Shown piece after piece: positions 33,041 through 42,599 of a stretch of 44,073 nt of DNA. The position numbers and the translations under genes were made by a program. The stretch's first letter is position 1, and each line of letters starts with the position of its first letter. This stretch comes from Flavobacteriales bacterium (lineage in GTDB: Bacteria > Bacteroidota > Bacteroidia > Flavobacteriales_D > Sanyastnellaceae), in contig JADFAK010000069.1 in the NCBI GenBank assembly GCA_015665315.1, forward strand, positions 1-44,073. Reading direction: 5' to 3'. Below the pieces are notes generated by a model. It searched no databases. It saw only the letters and a program-made list of their open reading frames with translations, and was not told the DNA's origin.

Positions 33041-36000
33041 TTGAAGTCAATATTACTCATCGCTCTTCTTGCTTTTGCTTCCGTCTCGGCAAATTCTCAA
33101 GGGATCATCCCAACGAAGGGTAAGGAATTCTGGGTCGGCTTTCTCGAGAACTATACTCAAGGAGGTACAGCTGAAGCATTGGATCTATTTATTACCTCAA
33201 CTGTCAATACCAGCGGAACTGTCAGTCTGCCCCAACAAGGCTGGAGTGTCACCTTTGATGTCATAGCCAATCAAACGACAACTGTTAATGTCCCAAACGC
33301 CCTAGGAGAGACTATTGATGCTGATGTGATTTCGAACACAGGAATCTATGTCGCCACGGAAGATACTGTATCGGTGTTTGCCATAAACATGGAGCAATAT
33401 ACAGCCGACGGAACGAAAATATTACCTATTCAATCGATAGGCACAGAATATCGAGTGGCCGCCTATCACGGAATTGGCGGAGTAGGATCGGAATTCCTGA
33501 TCGTCGCCACACAGGACGGAACTGAAATTGAAATTACCCCATCTGCGCTCACTACCGGAGGAAATCCTGCAGGCGTGACATTCACGATAAACCTGGATGC
33601 CGGGGAGACCTACATGGTACAAAGTAATGATGCCACGGACTTAACCGGTTCCCATATAAAGGGAACAGAAGCGAGTGGAGATTGCCGACCATTTTCAGTT
33701 TTTGGCGGGTGTTATTGCGCGAATGTTCCAACAGGTTGTACAGCTTGCGACCACATTTTTGATCAAAATTTTGCGGTCGACACATGGGGTAGTCAGTATG
33801 AGACGGTTCCCTTTGTCAGTTCAACATCCTACACATATAGGGTCTTAGCTCACGAAGATGGAACGGATGTATTTATCAACGGCGTTTTTTCGGTTTCCCT
33901 AGACGCGGGTGAGTTTGAAGAATACAACAGTGTGACCACTGCAGATTGCATCACGGGCACCAAGCCCATGGCTGTAATTCAGTACATGGAAGGAATAACT
34001 TGCTCAGGGGTCGGTGATCCGGCCATGCTCGTTTTGAACGATGTTTCTCAGAAAATAGACAATGTCACCTTCTCCACCGTGAGCTCGACGATTATTGATG
34101 AGCACAACGTCAACGTAATCGCGTCGACGGTTGACGTCGGACAGGTACTGTTCGATGGAGTTGCCATAGACCCTGCACTATTCACCCAGTTCCCTTTTTG
34201 CCCAGAAAGTTCATATGCTTCTTTTGAGGTAACGCAGGGAAGCCATACGTTAGAAGCTGAAAACGGATTCTCGGCCTACATTTATGGAAATGGATTTGCG
34301 GAGAGCTATGCTTACTCGGCAGGATCTTTTAGCACCCCAGACTTGATCTCGGTTGTCGACTCGGTCATTTGCGCGAGCGACACAGTCAATATTTCAACCA
34401 CACTTTCATTGTTCGATATCTATTGGTATGCTCAAGGAAATCCAGATGACACTTTGGCCACAGGCCCAATTCTTACGTTGGTTCCACCTATCATTCCAGA
34501 TGTATATGTGGCTGTAGGAAACTTGCTCATTTCGGGATGTGAAGAGGAACAATGGTTCTTAATTGAAACACCGGAGCCACCAGTCGTTTCAGTCTATGCA
34601 ACTGACCCGGTTATTTGTCAATATGCATCGACACAATTAAATGTTTCTGTTGATCCACCGTCGCCATTGTACACCTACACATGGACGCCAGCGGCTGGTC
34701 TCAACGACCCGAACATCGCCAATCCTATCGCAACGCCATTGGAAACAACTACCTACTCAGTATTGGTAAGTACGCCAACTGGTTGTGGTTTTTCGAGTGA
34801 AGAAGTCACCATTGAGGTATTAGAAGGAACCTTGGCCGGATTATCGGCCTCCACAGATGACGATGCGATTTGCACCGACGAGGTGGCCAATTTATTGGTT
34901 ACGGTCGATGAAGTTGTGTATGAAGATAATTTTGATCCTGGCGTAAGCTGGGGATTGTGGTGCGATGTCCAGAACGGCACGCAGTCAAATGACTGTGGAT
35001 CTGTAAGCGGAAATGCCCTGTACTTCAATGGCGCAGGTGACCGCTGGACTACGACCGAATCTATTGATTGTTCGCTTGGAGGCCTGGTAAGTTTTACCAT
35101 AAAATTTGGCAGTGGAGCCGCACCTTGTGACGACCCTGAACCAGGAGACAATGTCGTTCTTGAATATTCGACCTCCGGATGTGCAGGTCCTTTCACGCAG
35201 ATAGGACTTATCAGTGAATCGGCTTATACAAGTTTCGAGACAGTCACCTTTGCCATACCTGTCGGCGCGCAAACGGCCAACACCCATTTTAGATGGCGTC
35301 AACTGGCCAATTCAGGAAACAACACCGACAACTGGTCATTGGACGATATTTATGTGTCGGCACTCACCAACAATGCCTACGATTACGCTTGGACTCCTGC
35401 TGGCCCATTGGATGATGCGACGATTGTCAACCCTGTGGCTAGTCCGCTTGAAGACACAATGTTCTATGTGGAACTAACAGATAATTTCAACGGTTGTCAG
35501 TATACTGATTCTGTGTTTATTTCGGTTGGCCAGTCCTACACGGTCGAACTTCCGAATGACACCATCTTATGTGATATTGCAGGCATTGAGTTGTATGCGA
35601 ATCCTTCTATTGCAGGAGATTTCGACTTCACATGGTCCCCAGGCGACGGAAGTTTGAGCAGTCTGTTCTCACAAACCCCAACTGCCTCTCCTGTTGCAAC
35701 TACTACGTATTCAGTTGAAGTAACTTCAACGCAGGGTTGTTTGGCAAATGGAGATGTGACCATCACCGTCAACCAGCTTCTGAGCTTAGATGTGACGACC
35801 GACAACACCAATTTCTGTCAAGGCGAGGAAGCCAATTTAGTAGCAGATGTTGGCGGAACTGCTGGTTTAGAATTTACCTGGACTCCAGCTCAATATTTGG
35901 ATGACGCAACAAGCGCTACTCCAGTAGCTTCGCCTGTTCAAGACACTTGGTTCGAAGTATTGGTTACAGACCCAGGTTCTGATTGTTTCTTGATCGACTC

Positions 36001-37627
36001 AGTGGAGGTGATTGTATTCTCTACTTTCAGTTTGCAATCGGTTGCCGACACAACCATGTGTGAGTCATTGGGCTTTGAACTCACGACGACCGTCGACACG
36101 AGTGATCCGTTGACTTATAGCTGGCAGCCCGCCCTTAATTTGGACGATGCTGCAGCATTGTCTCCATCGATTATTCTAGATGAAGCAGCTCAATACATCG
36201 TGGTCGCTGAAGATGCCGGCGGATGTAGTCAAACGGATACAGTAAATGTGTCCTTGGTTTTCCAAGCTTTTGACCTTGGACCAAATATTGAACTTTGTAT
36301 AGGTGAATCTGACTCAGTGTTGACCGGATACAACAATAGCTTTGCATTTAGCTGGAACACATTGGAAACTACTTCTGGAATCGAAGTAGATAGTCCAGGC
36401 TGGTATATTGTGGAAGTCACCGGACCTGAAAATTGTGTGCGCAGCGATAGTTTGGAAGTCATCGTTCATGAGCTACCGGAATTTGAGCTAGGCCCAGATA
36501 TCTCATCTTGCGAAGGGTACAACGAAACTTTATCCGTTGGACTTGCTGGAGTGAGTTACTTGTGGTCCACAAATCAAGTTACACAGTCTATCGACGTCAC
36601 CACGAATGATACCTACGTTGCCACAGCGACTGACGGAAATGGATGTCAATATTCCGACTCCCTGTTTGTGGATTTCCACGAACTCCCAATTGTAGACCTG
36701 CCCGTATTGGTGGATCTTTGCGAGGGCGAGAATGTGACCTTGGATGCTGAAAATCCGGGCGCAGATTTCGTGTGGAGCAACACCGCCGTAACGCAACAAA
36801 TAACAGTAGCGACAAGTGGAATTTATTCCGTTACTGTGACAAATGCATTTGATTGCTTCCAAACTGACGAAACTGAAGTCGTTGTTCACCCTTATCCAGT
36901 CGTATGGTTAGGTGCTGATCACGCAATGTGTCAAAACGATTCCTACGATTTGGACGTTAACAACCCTGGGGCTTCGATTCTATGGAGCACAGGTGACACT
37001 ACACAGGTTATTACCATTTGGAGTTCCGGTACTTACGAAGTGGCTGTTAACAATGGCTACTGTTCAAGTACCGACGAGATCAATGTAGTGGTCAATCCAC
37101 TTCCTGAAGACCCTCTCGGATTTGATACGACAATGTGCTTCACAGAAGTCCCTTCATTAACTTTATTCGCGGGAAATCCGGGTAGTGGTTATATCTGGTC
37201 GGGAAATGATATTACTCCATCAACTGACCCTCTGTTAGTTGTGAATGCTGAAGGTGTATACAACTTGCTGGTTACAACGCCATTTGGATGTGTGGATCAA
37301 TTTGAAATCGCCATTACAGAATTGTGCCCTGGCCAAGTATTTGTTCCGAATTCATTCAGTCCGAATGGAGATGGTATGAATGATTATTTCTTTGCCTACG
37401 GTACCAATATCGTAGAATTCGAAATGGAAATTTGGAATCGATGGGGTGAGAAGATTTTTGTAAGTAGTGACATCAACACGCCTTGGATCGGGGACGCCCA
37501 CAATGGCACCCACTATGCAGATTCTGAAACCTACGTTTACGTAATCACTTATAAATACCTTATGGATATCGACGGTACATTATCTGACGTCGAGCAGATT
37601 ACAGGACATGTAACCCTTATTCGTTAA
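33041..37627 (+). CDS. Very large T9SS-secreted protein with IgGFc-binding-like and reelin-like modules
   Basis: The 1528-residue protein starts with TTG at 33041 and a signal peptide (1-19). The N-terminal 20-430 region resembles the IgGFc-binding-protein domain (GKEFWVGFLENY; YRVAAYHG; ADGTKILPIQ). Ig-like repeats follow. At about 626-776 a module reads like a reelin repeat: ALYFNGAGDRWTTTE, VVLEYSTSGC, THFRWRQLANSG and DNWSLDDIYV. About eight more Ig-like units, each with a TYTWTPA-type or LWSTG-type strand, lead to the T9SS type B C-terminal domain (about 1434-1528, from PNSFSPNGDGMND). It should be displayed on or released from the surface. It overlaps the convergent TrkA-like gene by 11 bases. 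Confidence 0.9.
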   Translation: MKSILLIALLAFASVSANSQGIIPTKGKEFWVGFLENYTQGGTAEALDLFITSTVNTSGTVSLPQQGWSVTFDVIANQTTTVNVPNALGETIDADVISNTGIYVATEDTVSVFAINMEQYTADGTKILPIQSIGTEYRVAAYHGIGGVGSEFLIVATQDGTEIEITPSALTTGGNPAGVTFTINLDAGETYMVQSNDATDLTGSHIKGTEASGDCRPFSVFGGCYCANVPTGCTACDHIFDQNFAVDTWGSQYETVPFVSSTSYTYRVLAHEDGTDVFINGVFSVSLDAGEFEEYNSVTTADCITGTKPMAVIQYMEGITCSGVGDPAMLVLNDVSQKIDNVTFSTVSSTIIDEHNVNVIASTVDVGQVLFDGVAIDPALFTQFPFCPESSYASFEVTQGSHTLEAENGFSAYIYGNGFAESYAYSAGSFSTPDLISVVDSVICASDTVNISTTLSLFDIYWYAQGNPDDTLATGPILTLVPPIIPDVYVAVGNLLISGCEEEQWFLIETPEPPVVSVYATDPVICQYASTQLNVSVDPPSPLYTYTWTPAAGLNDPNIANPIATPLETTTYSVLVSTPTGCGFSSEEVTIEVLEGTLAGLSASTDDDAICTDEVANLLVTVDEVVYEDNFDPGVSWGLWCDVQNGTQSNDCGSVSGNALYFNGAGDRWTTTESIDCSLGGLVSFTIKFGSGAAPCDDPEPGDNVVLEYSTSGCAGPFTQIGLISESAYTSFETVTFAIPVGAQTANTHFRWRQLANSGNNTDNWSLDDIYVSALTNNAYDYAWTPAGPLDDATIVNPVASPLEDTMFYVELTDNFNGCQYTDSVFISVGQSYTVELPNDTILCDIAGIELYANPSIAGDFDFTWSPGDGSLSSLFSQTPTASPVATTTYSVEVTSTQGCLANGDVTITVNQLLSLDVTTDNTNFCQGEEANLVADVGGTAGLEFTWTPAQYLDDATSATPVASPVQDTWFEVLVTDPGSDCFLIDSVEVIVFSTFSLQSVADTTMCESLGFELTTTVDTSDPLTYSWQPALNLDDAAALSPSIILDEAAQYIVVAEDAGGCSQTDTVNVSLVFQAFDLGPNIELCIGESDSVLTGYNNSFAFSWNTLETTSGIEVDSPGWYIVEVTGPENCVRSDSLEVIVHELPEFELGPDISSCEGYNETLSVGLAGVSYLWSTNQVTQSIDVTTNDTYVATATDGNGCQYSDSLFVDFHELPIVDLPVLVDLCEGENVTLDAENPGADFVWSNTAVTQQITVATSGIYSVTVTNAFDCFQTDETEVVVHPYPVVWLGADHAMCQNDSYDLDVNNPGASILWSTGDTTQVITIWSSGTYEVAVNNGYCSSTDEINVVVNPLPEDPLGFDTTMCFTEVPSLTLFAGNPGSGYIWSGNDITPSTDPLLVVNAEGVYNLLVTTPFGCVDQFEIAITELCPGQVFVPNSFSPNGDGMNDYFFAYGTNIVEFEMEIWNRWGEKIFVSSDINTPWIGDAHNGTHYADSETYVYVITYKYLMDIDGTLSDVEQITGHVTLIR

Positions 37628-38315
37628 TCTCAATAAAGCGGTTGATATTCTTTAGTGTTCCGAATACTACTAAAGTATCCGATTCGTAAATCACGGTTTC
37701 TGATTTAGGCACACCAATAATGTGTTCCTCAATCACAATCTCATCTTGTTTATTGCGCATTTGATATTCACGCTTCAAGGTGATCAAGGTTAAGCCATAC
37801 TTATTTCGAATGTCTACGTCGGCCAAAGTTCGATCTGTAACTCCCTTTGGAGCTCTGATTTCGGCGATTTCGTAATTGTCTGGCAATTGCAGAAAGGCCG
37901 TAATATTCGGATGAATAAGCCGCTCTGCTACGTTGACCGCTACTTCAGACTCAGGCGATAAAATTTCGGTTACTCCCAAGTTTTTAAGGATACGAAATTG
38001 ATTGTCACCACTCGCCCGTACAATGACTCGCGGAATGCCCAAGTCCAACAGATTCAAAGCCGTCAAGATCGTGGCTTCAAAATTTTCTCCGATCGCAACT
38101 ACACCTGCATCGATCTTATCGATGTTCTGTCCAATGAGAGCCCTTTTATCCGTAGAATCAATGACGACGGCAAGAGCTACTTCGTCTTTTATCGATTCAA
38201 TTTTCTCCTCATTTGTGTCAAACACCCATACTTCAGCTCCCTTTCCCGCGAGTTCTCGTGCCATTTGAGCGCCGTACTTTCCAACGCCGATTACGGCGAA
38301 TTTCTTCATTTTCAT
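37617..38315 (-). CDS. TrkA-family potassium channel/transport regulatory protein
   Basis: The 232-residue protein has an RCK_N Rossmann domain (about 5-125) with GVGKYG at 10-15 and the acidic end of strand two in VFDTNEE. An RCK_C (TrkA_C) domain follows (about 140-230). Such proteins bind NAD(H) or nucleotides and gate potassium transporters (KtrB/TrkH) from the cytosol. No transporter gene is visible here. It starts four bases after the kynureninase stop, so both are co-transcribed. Confidence 0.93.
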   Translation of the reverse strand: MKMKKFAVIGVGKYGAQMARELAGKGAEVWVFDTNEEKIESIKDEVALAVVIDSTDKRALIGQNIDKIDAGVVAIGENFEATILTALNLLDLGIPRVIVRASGDNQFRILKNLGVTEILSPESEVAVNVAERLIHPNITAFLQLPDNYEIAEIRAPKGVTDRTLADVDIRNKYGLTLITLKREYQMRNKQDEIVIEEHIIGVPKSETVIYESDTLVVFGTLKNINRFIEINE

Positions 38316-38319
38316 GATG

Positions 38320-39594
38320 CTATGTTAAGGAAGCTTTTAATATTTGACCAAAGTTATAAATGTCTTCGAATGAATTGTACATCGGCACAGGTGCCATGCG
38401 TATTACATTGGGTTCTCGCCAATCAGTGATTACCCCGGCTGCCATCAAATTATCGAAAAGATCCCTCCCTTGTCCATGCGCCAAAATTGACAACTGGCAA
38501 CCACGTTCTATACCTTCTTCTGGCGTGATGATTTCGAAATTAGCCTTCTCCGAAGCCTCGCCCACTGCATTTATTACAAACTCTAAATAGGAAGTAAGCA
38601 ACTTCGATTTTTTACAAAGTGCATCCATTCCGACTTCTTCAAACATTTCCAAGGAAGCCTTGTGAATGGCCATAGAAAAAACAGGGGCATTTGAAAGTTG
38701 CCAACCTTCTGCAGTAGCAATAGGTTGAAATCCTGGCTTCATCTGAAAGCGAGTTTCCTTATCGTGACCCCACCAACCACCAAATCGATTCAGTGATGTA
38801 TTTGACGAATGTCGTTCATGAATAAATACGCCCGAAACACTTCCGGGTCCTGAATTCAAGTACTTGTATGAACACCAACATGCAAAGTCAACATCCCAAT
38901 CATGCAGGTCCAATTTTATATTTCCAGCACCATGGGCTAGGTCGAAGCCTGCCAGCGCCCCAGCCGCGTGAGCAGCCTTTGCTATTTCTTTCATTCGAAA
39001 TACCTGACCAGAGTAATAATTCACCCCACCAATCATAACCAACGCCAGTTCATCGCGGTTTTCTTCAATAGCAGTAATAATATCTTCGTGTCGAATGGTA
39101 TGTTCGCCCTCGCGAGGTGCTATTTCGACAATCGTAGAAGCCGGATCCAGGCCGTGATGGCGCACTTGAGTCTCCAAGGCATATTGATCAGATGGAAATG
39201 CTTTCTCTTCGCAAATAATCTTGAATCGCTCCTTCGTGGGTTGATAAAAAGACACCATCAACAAATGCAAGTTGACTGTAAGTCCGTTCATTACCACCAC
39301 TTCATTTTCCTTCGCCCCAACAAGTTTCGCAGTTGGCCCCGTGAGAAACTCATGGTAAGCAAACCATGGATTTCGACCGTGAAAATGTCCTTCGACACCC
39401 CATTTGGCCCAGTCTTCAAGTTCAATTTGAATCGCCTCTTTGGCCGACTTTGGCTGCAGTCCCAAAGAATTTCCTGTGAAGTAGATTACTTGCTTGTCGT
39501 TAATGACAGGTATGTGGAACTGGGATCTATAATGAGCCAAAGGATCTTGCCGATCCAAATCTTTTGCGAATAATTGTGTGTTTTCAAACTGCAT
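38320..39594 (-). CDS. kynU: Kynureninase
   Basis: From the ATG at 39594 the protein has 424 residues. The frame stays open to a GTG at 39624, but homologues begin near [14 protein letters not shown], so I chose the later start. The PLP enzyme cleaves kynurenine to anthranilate, or 3-hydroxykynurenine to 3-hydroxyanthranilate, plus alanine. The lysine binding PLP is in [12 protein letters not shown], and other signatures are [27 protein letters not shown] and [11 protein letters not shown]. The rest of the kynurenine pathway is not in the window. A divergent promoter region separates it from hemL. Confidence 0.93.
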   Translation of the reverse strand: MQFENTQLFAKDLDRQDPLAHYRSQFHIPVINDKQVIYFTGNSLGLQPKSAKEAIQIELEDWAKWGVEGHFHGRNPWFAYHEFLTGPTAKLVGAKENEVVVMNGLTVNLHLLMVSFYQPTKERFKIICEEKAFPSDQYALETQVRHHGLDPASTIVEIAPREGEHTIRHEDIITAIEENRDELALVMIGGVNYYSGQVFRMKEIAKAAHAAGALAGFDLAHGAGNIKLDLHDWDVDFACWCSYKYLNSGPGSVSGVFIHERHSSNTSLNRFGGWWGHDKETRFQMKPGFQPIATAEGWQLSNAPVFSMAIHKASLEMFEEVGMDALCKKSKLLTSYLEFVINAVGEASEKANFEIITPEEGIERGCQLSILAHGQGRDLFDNLMAAGVITDWREPNVIRMAPVPMYNSFEDIYNFGQILKASLT

Positions 39595-39612
39595 TGAAGA
39601 GAATATTACCAT

Positions 39613-39660
39613 TACTTTTGCCACCTCAAACTAGTGCAAGTAGCGCTCGGGGCAAAGGTA
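39613..39660. promoter_or_regulatory. Facing promoters of hemL and kynU
   Basis: A plus-strand TACTTTTG at 39613-39620 faces a minus-strand TACCTTTG at 39653-39660; both are exact TAnnTTTG. The plus-strand box has a TTG at 39594-39596. Transcripts of hemL and kynU would run toward and through each other's start sites, giving leaders of about 55 bases with around 20 bases of overlap. Confidence 0.5.
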
Positions 39661-39683
39661 ATCCCTATCAATAATAATACACC

Positions 39684-40973
39684 ATGGAAACCCAAAATTC
39701 AGCCAGACTATTCGAAACTGCCAAACAACTCTTTCCCGGAGGAGTCAATTCACCGGTACGTGCTTTTCAAGCTGTAGGCGGACACCCAGTCTTCATTGAA
39801 AAGGGCAAGGGGAGCCGCATTTGGGATGCCGATGGCAACGAGTTTATCGACTATTGTGGTTCGTTTGGGCCTTTGATTCTTGGGCATGCGAGAGAAGAAG
39901 TGGTAGAGGCCATTACCAAGGCCGCTCAGAACGGCACATCGTACGGAGCTCCTACACGCTTGGAAAATGAATTGGGTTCTTTGATTTTGAACAACCATCG
40001 TTTTGTAGATCGCATTCGATTTGTGAGCAGTGGAACAGAGGCGACCATGTCGGGAATTCGTCTGGCACGCGGGGCAACGAAGCGCAACAAAATTGTAAAA
40101 TTTGAAGGCTGCTATCACGGACATGCAGATGCTCTCCTGGTAAGCGCTGGATCCGGATTGGTGACACTTGGAACGTCGAGTTCAGCTGGTGTTCCCGAGG
40201 CCTACACGCAAGAAACCATAGTCTTGCCTTTGAATGACAAAGCGGCGCTCGAACTGGCCTTTGAGAAATACGGCGATGACATCGCATGTATAATCGTTGA
40301 GCCTATTCCTGCCAATAACGGACTTTTACTTCAGCATCGAGAATACCTATTATTCTTGCGTGAAATATGCACGAAGTACGGGGCCCTATTGTTCTTCGAT
40401 GAGGTAATATCAGGGTTCAGAGTCGGTTTTGAAGGAGCGGCTGGCCTGTACGATATCGAGCCAGACATTATGGCTTTTGGAAAAATCATCGGGGGAGGAT
40501 TGCCTGTTGGAGCCTATGCGGCCAAGGGAGATTTAATGTCGCACATCGCGCCTGAAGGATCTGTTTATCAAGCGGGAACATTGGCGGGAAACCCAGCGGC
40601 TATGGCAGCAGGAATTGCGCAGTTAAAAGTATGTTTGGAGCCTGGTTTCTATGAGAATTTGCAGCAGATGACCAAGGCTTTTGCCCTTCGCTTGAACAAG
40701 TTTTCCACCGATCGAAACTATCCATTCGAGCTAGTAACTATCGGTTCAATCTTCTGGATTTCATTTGCCAAAGGCGAACATATTCAAAGCGCAAATCAAA
40801 TCAACGGCGACATGTCGGTTTTCGCGAAACTGCACCACGAGTTACTGGAAAGAGGAATTTATATTGGACCCTCAGGATACGAAGTGGGCTTTTTCTCATC
40901 GGCTCATAGCGAGGCAGATATGGAACAAACGATTACGGCCTTCGAGCAAGCCCTGGACGCCATCTTCAGCTAA
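39684..40973 (+). CDS. hemL: Glutamate-1-semialdehyde 2,1-aminomutase
   Basis: The 429-residue PLP enzyme converts glutamate-1-semialdehyde to 5-aminolevulinate, directly after HemA in heme synthesis. The PLP lysine is K267 in FGKIIGGGLPVGAY. Other signatures are LFPGGVNSPVRAF near the start, FVSSGTEATMSGIRLAR, CYHGHADALL and FDEVISGFRVG. It lies apart from hemA, hemC and hemD at 18.8-21.6 kb. The 3' end overlaps the convergent UbiA-like gene by eight bases. Confidence 0.97.
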   Translation: METQNSARLFETAKQLFPGGVNSPVRAFQAVGGHPVFIEKGKGSRIWDADGNEFIDYCGSFGPLILGHAREEVVEAITKAAQNGTSYGAPTRLENELGSLILNNHRFVDRIRFVSSGTEATMSGIRLARGATKRNKIVKFEGCYHGHADALLVSAGSGLVTLGTSSSAGVPEAYTQETIVLPLNDKAALELAFEKYGDDIACIIVEPIPANNGLLLQHREYLLFLREICTKYGALLFFDEVISGFRVGFEGAAGLYDIEPDIMAFGKIIGGGLPVGAYAAKGDLMSHIAPEGSVYQAGTLAGNPAAMAAGIAQLKVCLEPGFYENLQQMTKAFALRLNKFSTDRNYPFELVTIGSIFWISFAKGEHIQSANQINGDMSVFAKLHHELLERGIYIGPSGYEVGFFSSAHSEADMEQTITAFEQALDAIFS

Positions 40974-41859
40974 GGAGAATCACCACGCTGGATTGCAACA
41001 ATATGGTTCCATCCAGCACCCCACCGTACCAAAGTTCAGCGCGTTTTTCGTTGGTCATCCCAATAAGTACAGCTATAATCCCATAGACTACAATTAGGGC
41101 AATTAAGATAGTTAGGGAGTAGAAATTGATTTGGTATAGCGCAAGAGCGCAAATGACGCTTAGTAGTGTCATCAATTGACCCATTCGCAGCGACTTTCTC
41201 TCGCCCATCACCTGCGGTATCGTTTTCATATGTTCGGGGTCATACTTCAAATCTCTCAAGTCAAAGGGAATGGTAATGGCGACAAAAAAGAGCAGTTTTT
41301 CTAAGAACCAAAGCCCCGATTCCCACGAAAGCACATCCCCAATTTCCCCAAAATGACTGACAGGAAGAAATGCTCCCAAAGCGGCCCAAGAAAAAGCAAT
41401 CATCCAAATTTTAGCGTGAGGGAGTTGTCGTCCAGCCACTCTCTGGCCATTGATTCTGAAGATTCTAGCAATATAGAGGAGTGAAAAAGCCGAAGGTAGG
41501 AGTATGATTAATACGTCACTCCATTTTAAAAAGAACGCGGCGAAGAAGGTTCCGACCGACCCAATAATCGTCCATGCCCAAAGAAAAGGTGCATGAATAA
41601 GAATCCACTTGTTCCGTTTCGAAGCAGTGCTTTTTTGTCGGCGCTGCAGTTTTAATATTCGCTGAAAATTGTAGAGAAAAAGTGTGGAAAACCCTGCAAA
41701 AAAAGGCAAGGCCCAACCTGATGATTCGCCCAGAACGACCTCACTTTGCCAAAGCCACATGAAGGCACACATCGATATCCAAACATTGCTATAAACAGTA
41801 TTCCTTACATGTTTGGCTACAAAGATGCGCAAGGTCCCCATAGGCGTTTTACTTCTCAA
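40966..41859 (-). CDS. UbiA-like polytopic membrane protein
   Basis: The 297-residue protein has about eight membrane segments. DLRDLKYDPEHMKTIPQVMG at 200-219 resembles the second Asp-rich motif of the UbiA prenyltransferase family. The first motif (NDxxDxxxD) is not recognisable; the corresponding loop appears to be YNFQRILK at 63-70. It may therefore be an inactive or altered relative, and the prenyl-acceptor is unknown. The start at 41859 overlaps the upstream gene by 11 bases; Met at 41841 is an alternative. Confidence 0.65.
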   Translation of the reverse strand: MRSKTPMGTLRIFVAKHVRNTVYSNVWISMCAFMWLWQSEVVLGESSGWALPFFAGFSTLFLYNFQRILKLQRRQKSTASKRNKWILIHAPFLWAWTIIGSVGTFFAAFFLKWSDVLIILLPSAFSLLYIARIFRINGQRVAGRQLPHAKIWMIAFSWAALGAFLPVSHFGEIGDVLSWESGLWFLEKLLFFVAITIPFDLRDLKYDPEHMKTIPQVMGERKSLRMGQLMTLLSVICALALYQINFYSLTILIALIVVYGIIAVLIGMTNEKRAELWYGGVLDGTILLQSSVVILLS

Positions 41860-42469
41860 AAGGAGCTACAAGGTAGTAGACTATACCACCAATCATGCCC
41901 ATCGCCGATCCAGCTAATGCGCTCACAACTTTTCGCGTTCGCGCCACACGCTCGTAACCCAGAGCGTATACTTCATTATGCTGGTGATCTAGATTTGAAA
42001 TTGTTTCTTGCTTAATGCGGATATACGGCAACAGTTGAAACACCGAATAAACTACTGGAAATGCGACGGATAAAATCAAGCCCCCACTTGCCGCAAAAGC
42101 CAAAAATCTCGCCGCTCCCAATCCTAAGGCAAAGGTAGACTGCGTTTTATATTTCTCACGAGCATCGCATTGTCCTGCGATGTAGACTCGCATTTCTTCT
42201 TCGCTCAACCAGTCGCCAAATTCTGTGTCTTGGGTATAAAAGACAAATTCAGCCTCCCCCTGCTTGGTTATCGAGAAGAGTTCGCTTTTGTGCAAACTGG
42301 CTCTCTTGGTCTTGTCGTGTTTACTGGTAAAATCATAGATCACCTCGAAACCCTCGTCATCAATGATTCTGCATTCAATTTGGCGTCCCGACATCGTTAG
42401 GATTTGGTCTTGGGCAAATCCAGTTAAACACAGGCAAAATAGAATAGAAAGCGCAATATATTTCCTCAT
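41849..42469 (-). CDS. Secreted/membrane hypothetical protein
   Basis: The 206-residue protein has a signal peptide (1-19, ending TGFAQ). A domain at about 20-85 reads ILTMSGRQIECRIIDDEGFE, which resembles a small beta-rich domain seen in many Bacteroidota envelope proteins. Two hydrophobic segments follow at about 115-145 and 180-200. I do not recognise a named family. It is transcribed with the UbiA-like gene, which it overlaps. Confidence 0.65.
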   Translation of the reverse strand: MRKYIALSILFCLCLTGFAQDQILTMSGRQIECRIIDDEGFEVIYDFTSKHDKTKRASLHKSELFSITKQGEAEFVFYTQDTEFGDWLSEEEMRVYIAGQCDAREKYKTQSTFALGLGAARFLAFAASGGLILSVAFPVVYSVFQLLPYIRIKQETISNLDHQHNEVYALGYERVARTRKVVSALAGSAMGMIGGIVYYLVAPFEK

Positions 42470-42599
42470 GATAGACCAAAGATAATTTCAACCGAAGTGA
42501 CTTGGACACAATATTACACAGAATGTTAGCAAGTAGAAGTGTATAAAGGTCAAGTTGATCGCTATATTTGTGCCCACAATTTCGAAAATCAAGGTACCC
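42470..42599. other. Divergent intergenic region upstream of gcvP
   Basis: The 130-base gap carries an exact plus-strand -7 element TATATTTG at 42563-42570, 29 bases before the gcvP ATG. A short inverted pattern ACATTATTACACAG-like is not convincing. No riboswitch of the glycine type can be seen; there is too little room for one between promoter and start. Confidence 0.5.
42563..42570 (+). promoter_or_regulatory. -7 promoter element of gcvP
   Basis: TATATTTG matches TAnnTTTG exactly. It implies a leader of about 25 bases, too short for a glycine riboswitch. Confidence 0.6.

Noticed and set aside
40974-41030. Terminator for hemL (GCTGGAT...ATCCAGC)
   Set aside because: The seven-base stem has a 17-base loop and no T run after it.
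42470-42599. Glycine riboswitch before gcvP
   Set aside because: The mapped -7 element leaves only about 25 bases of leader, too short for a glycine aptamer.
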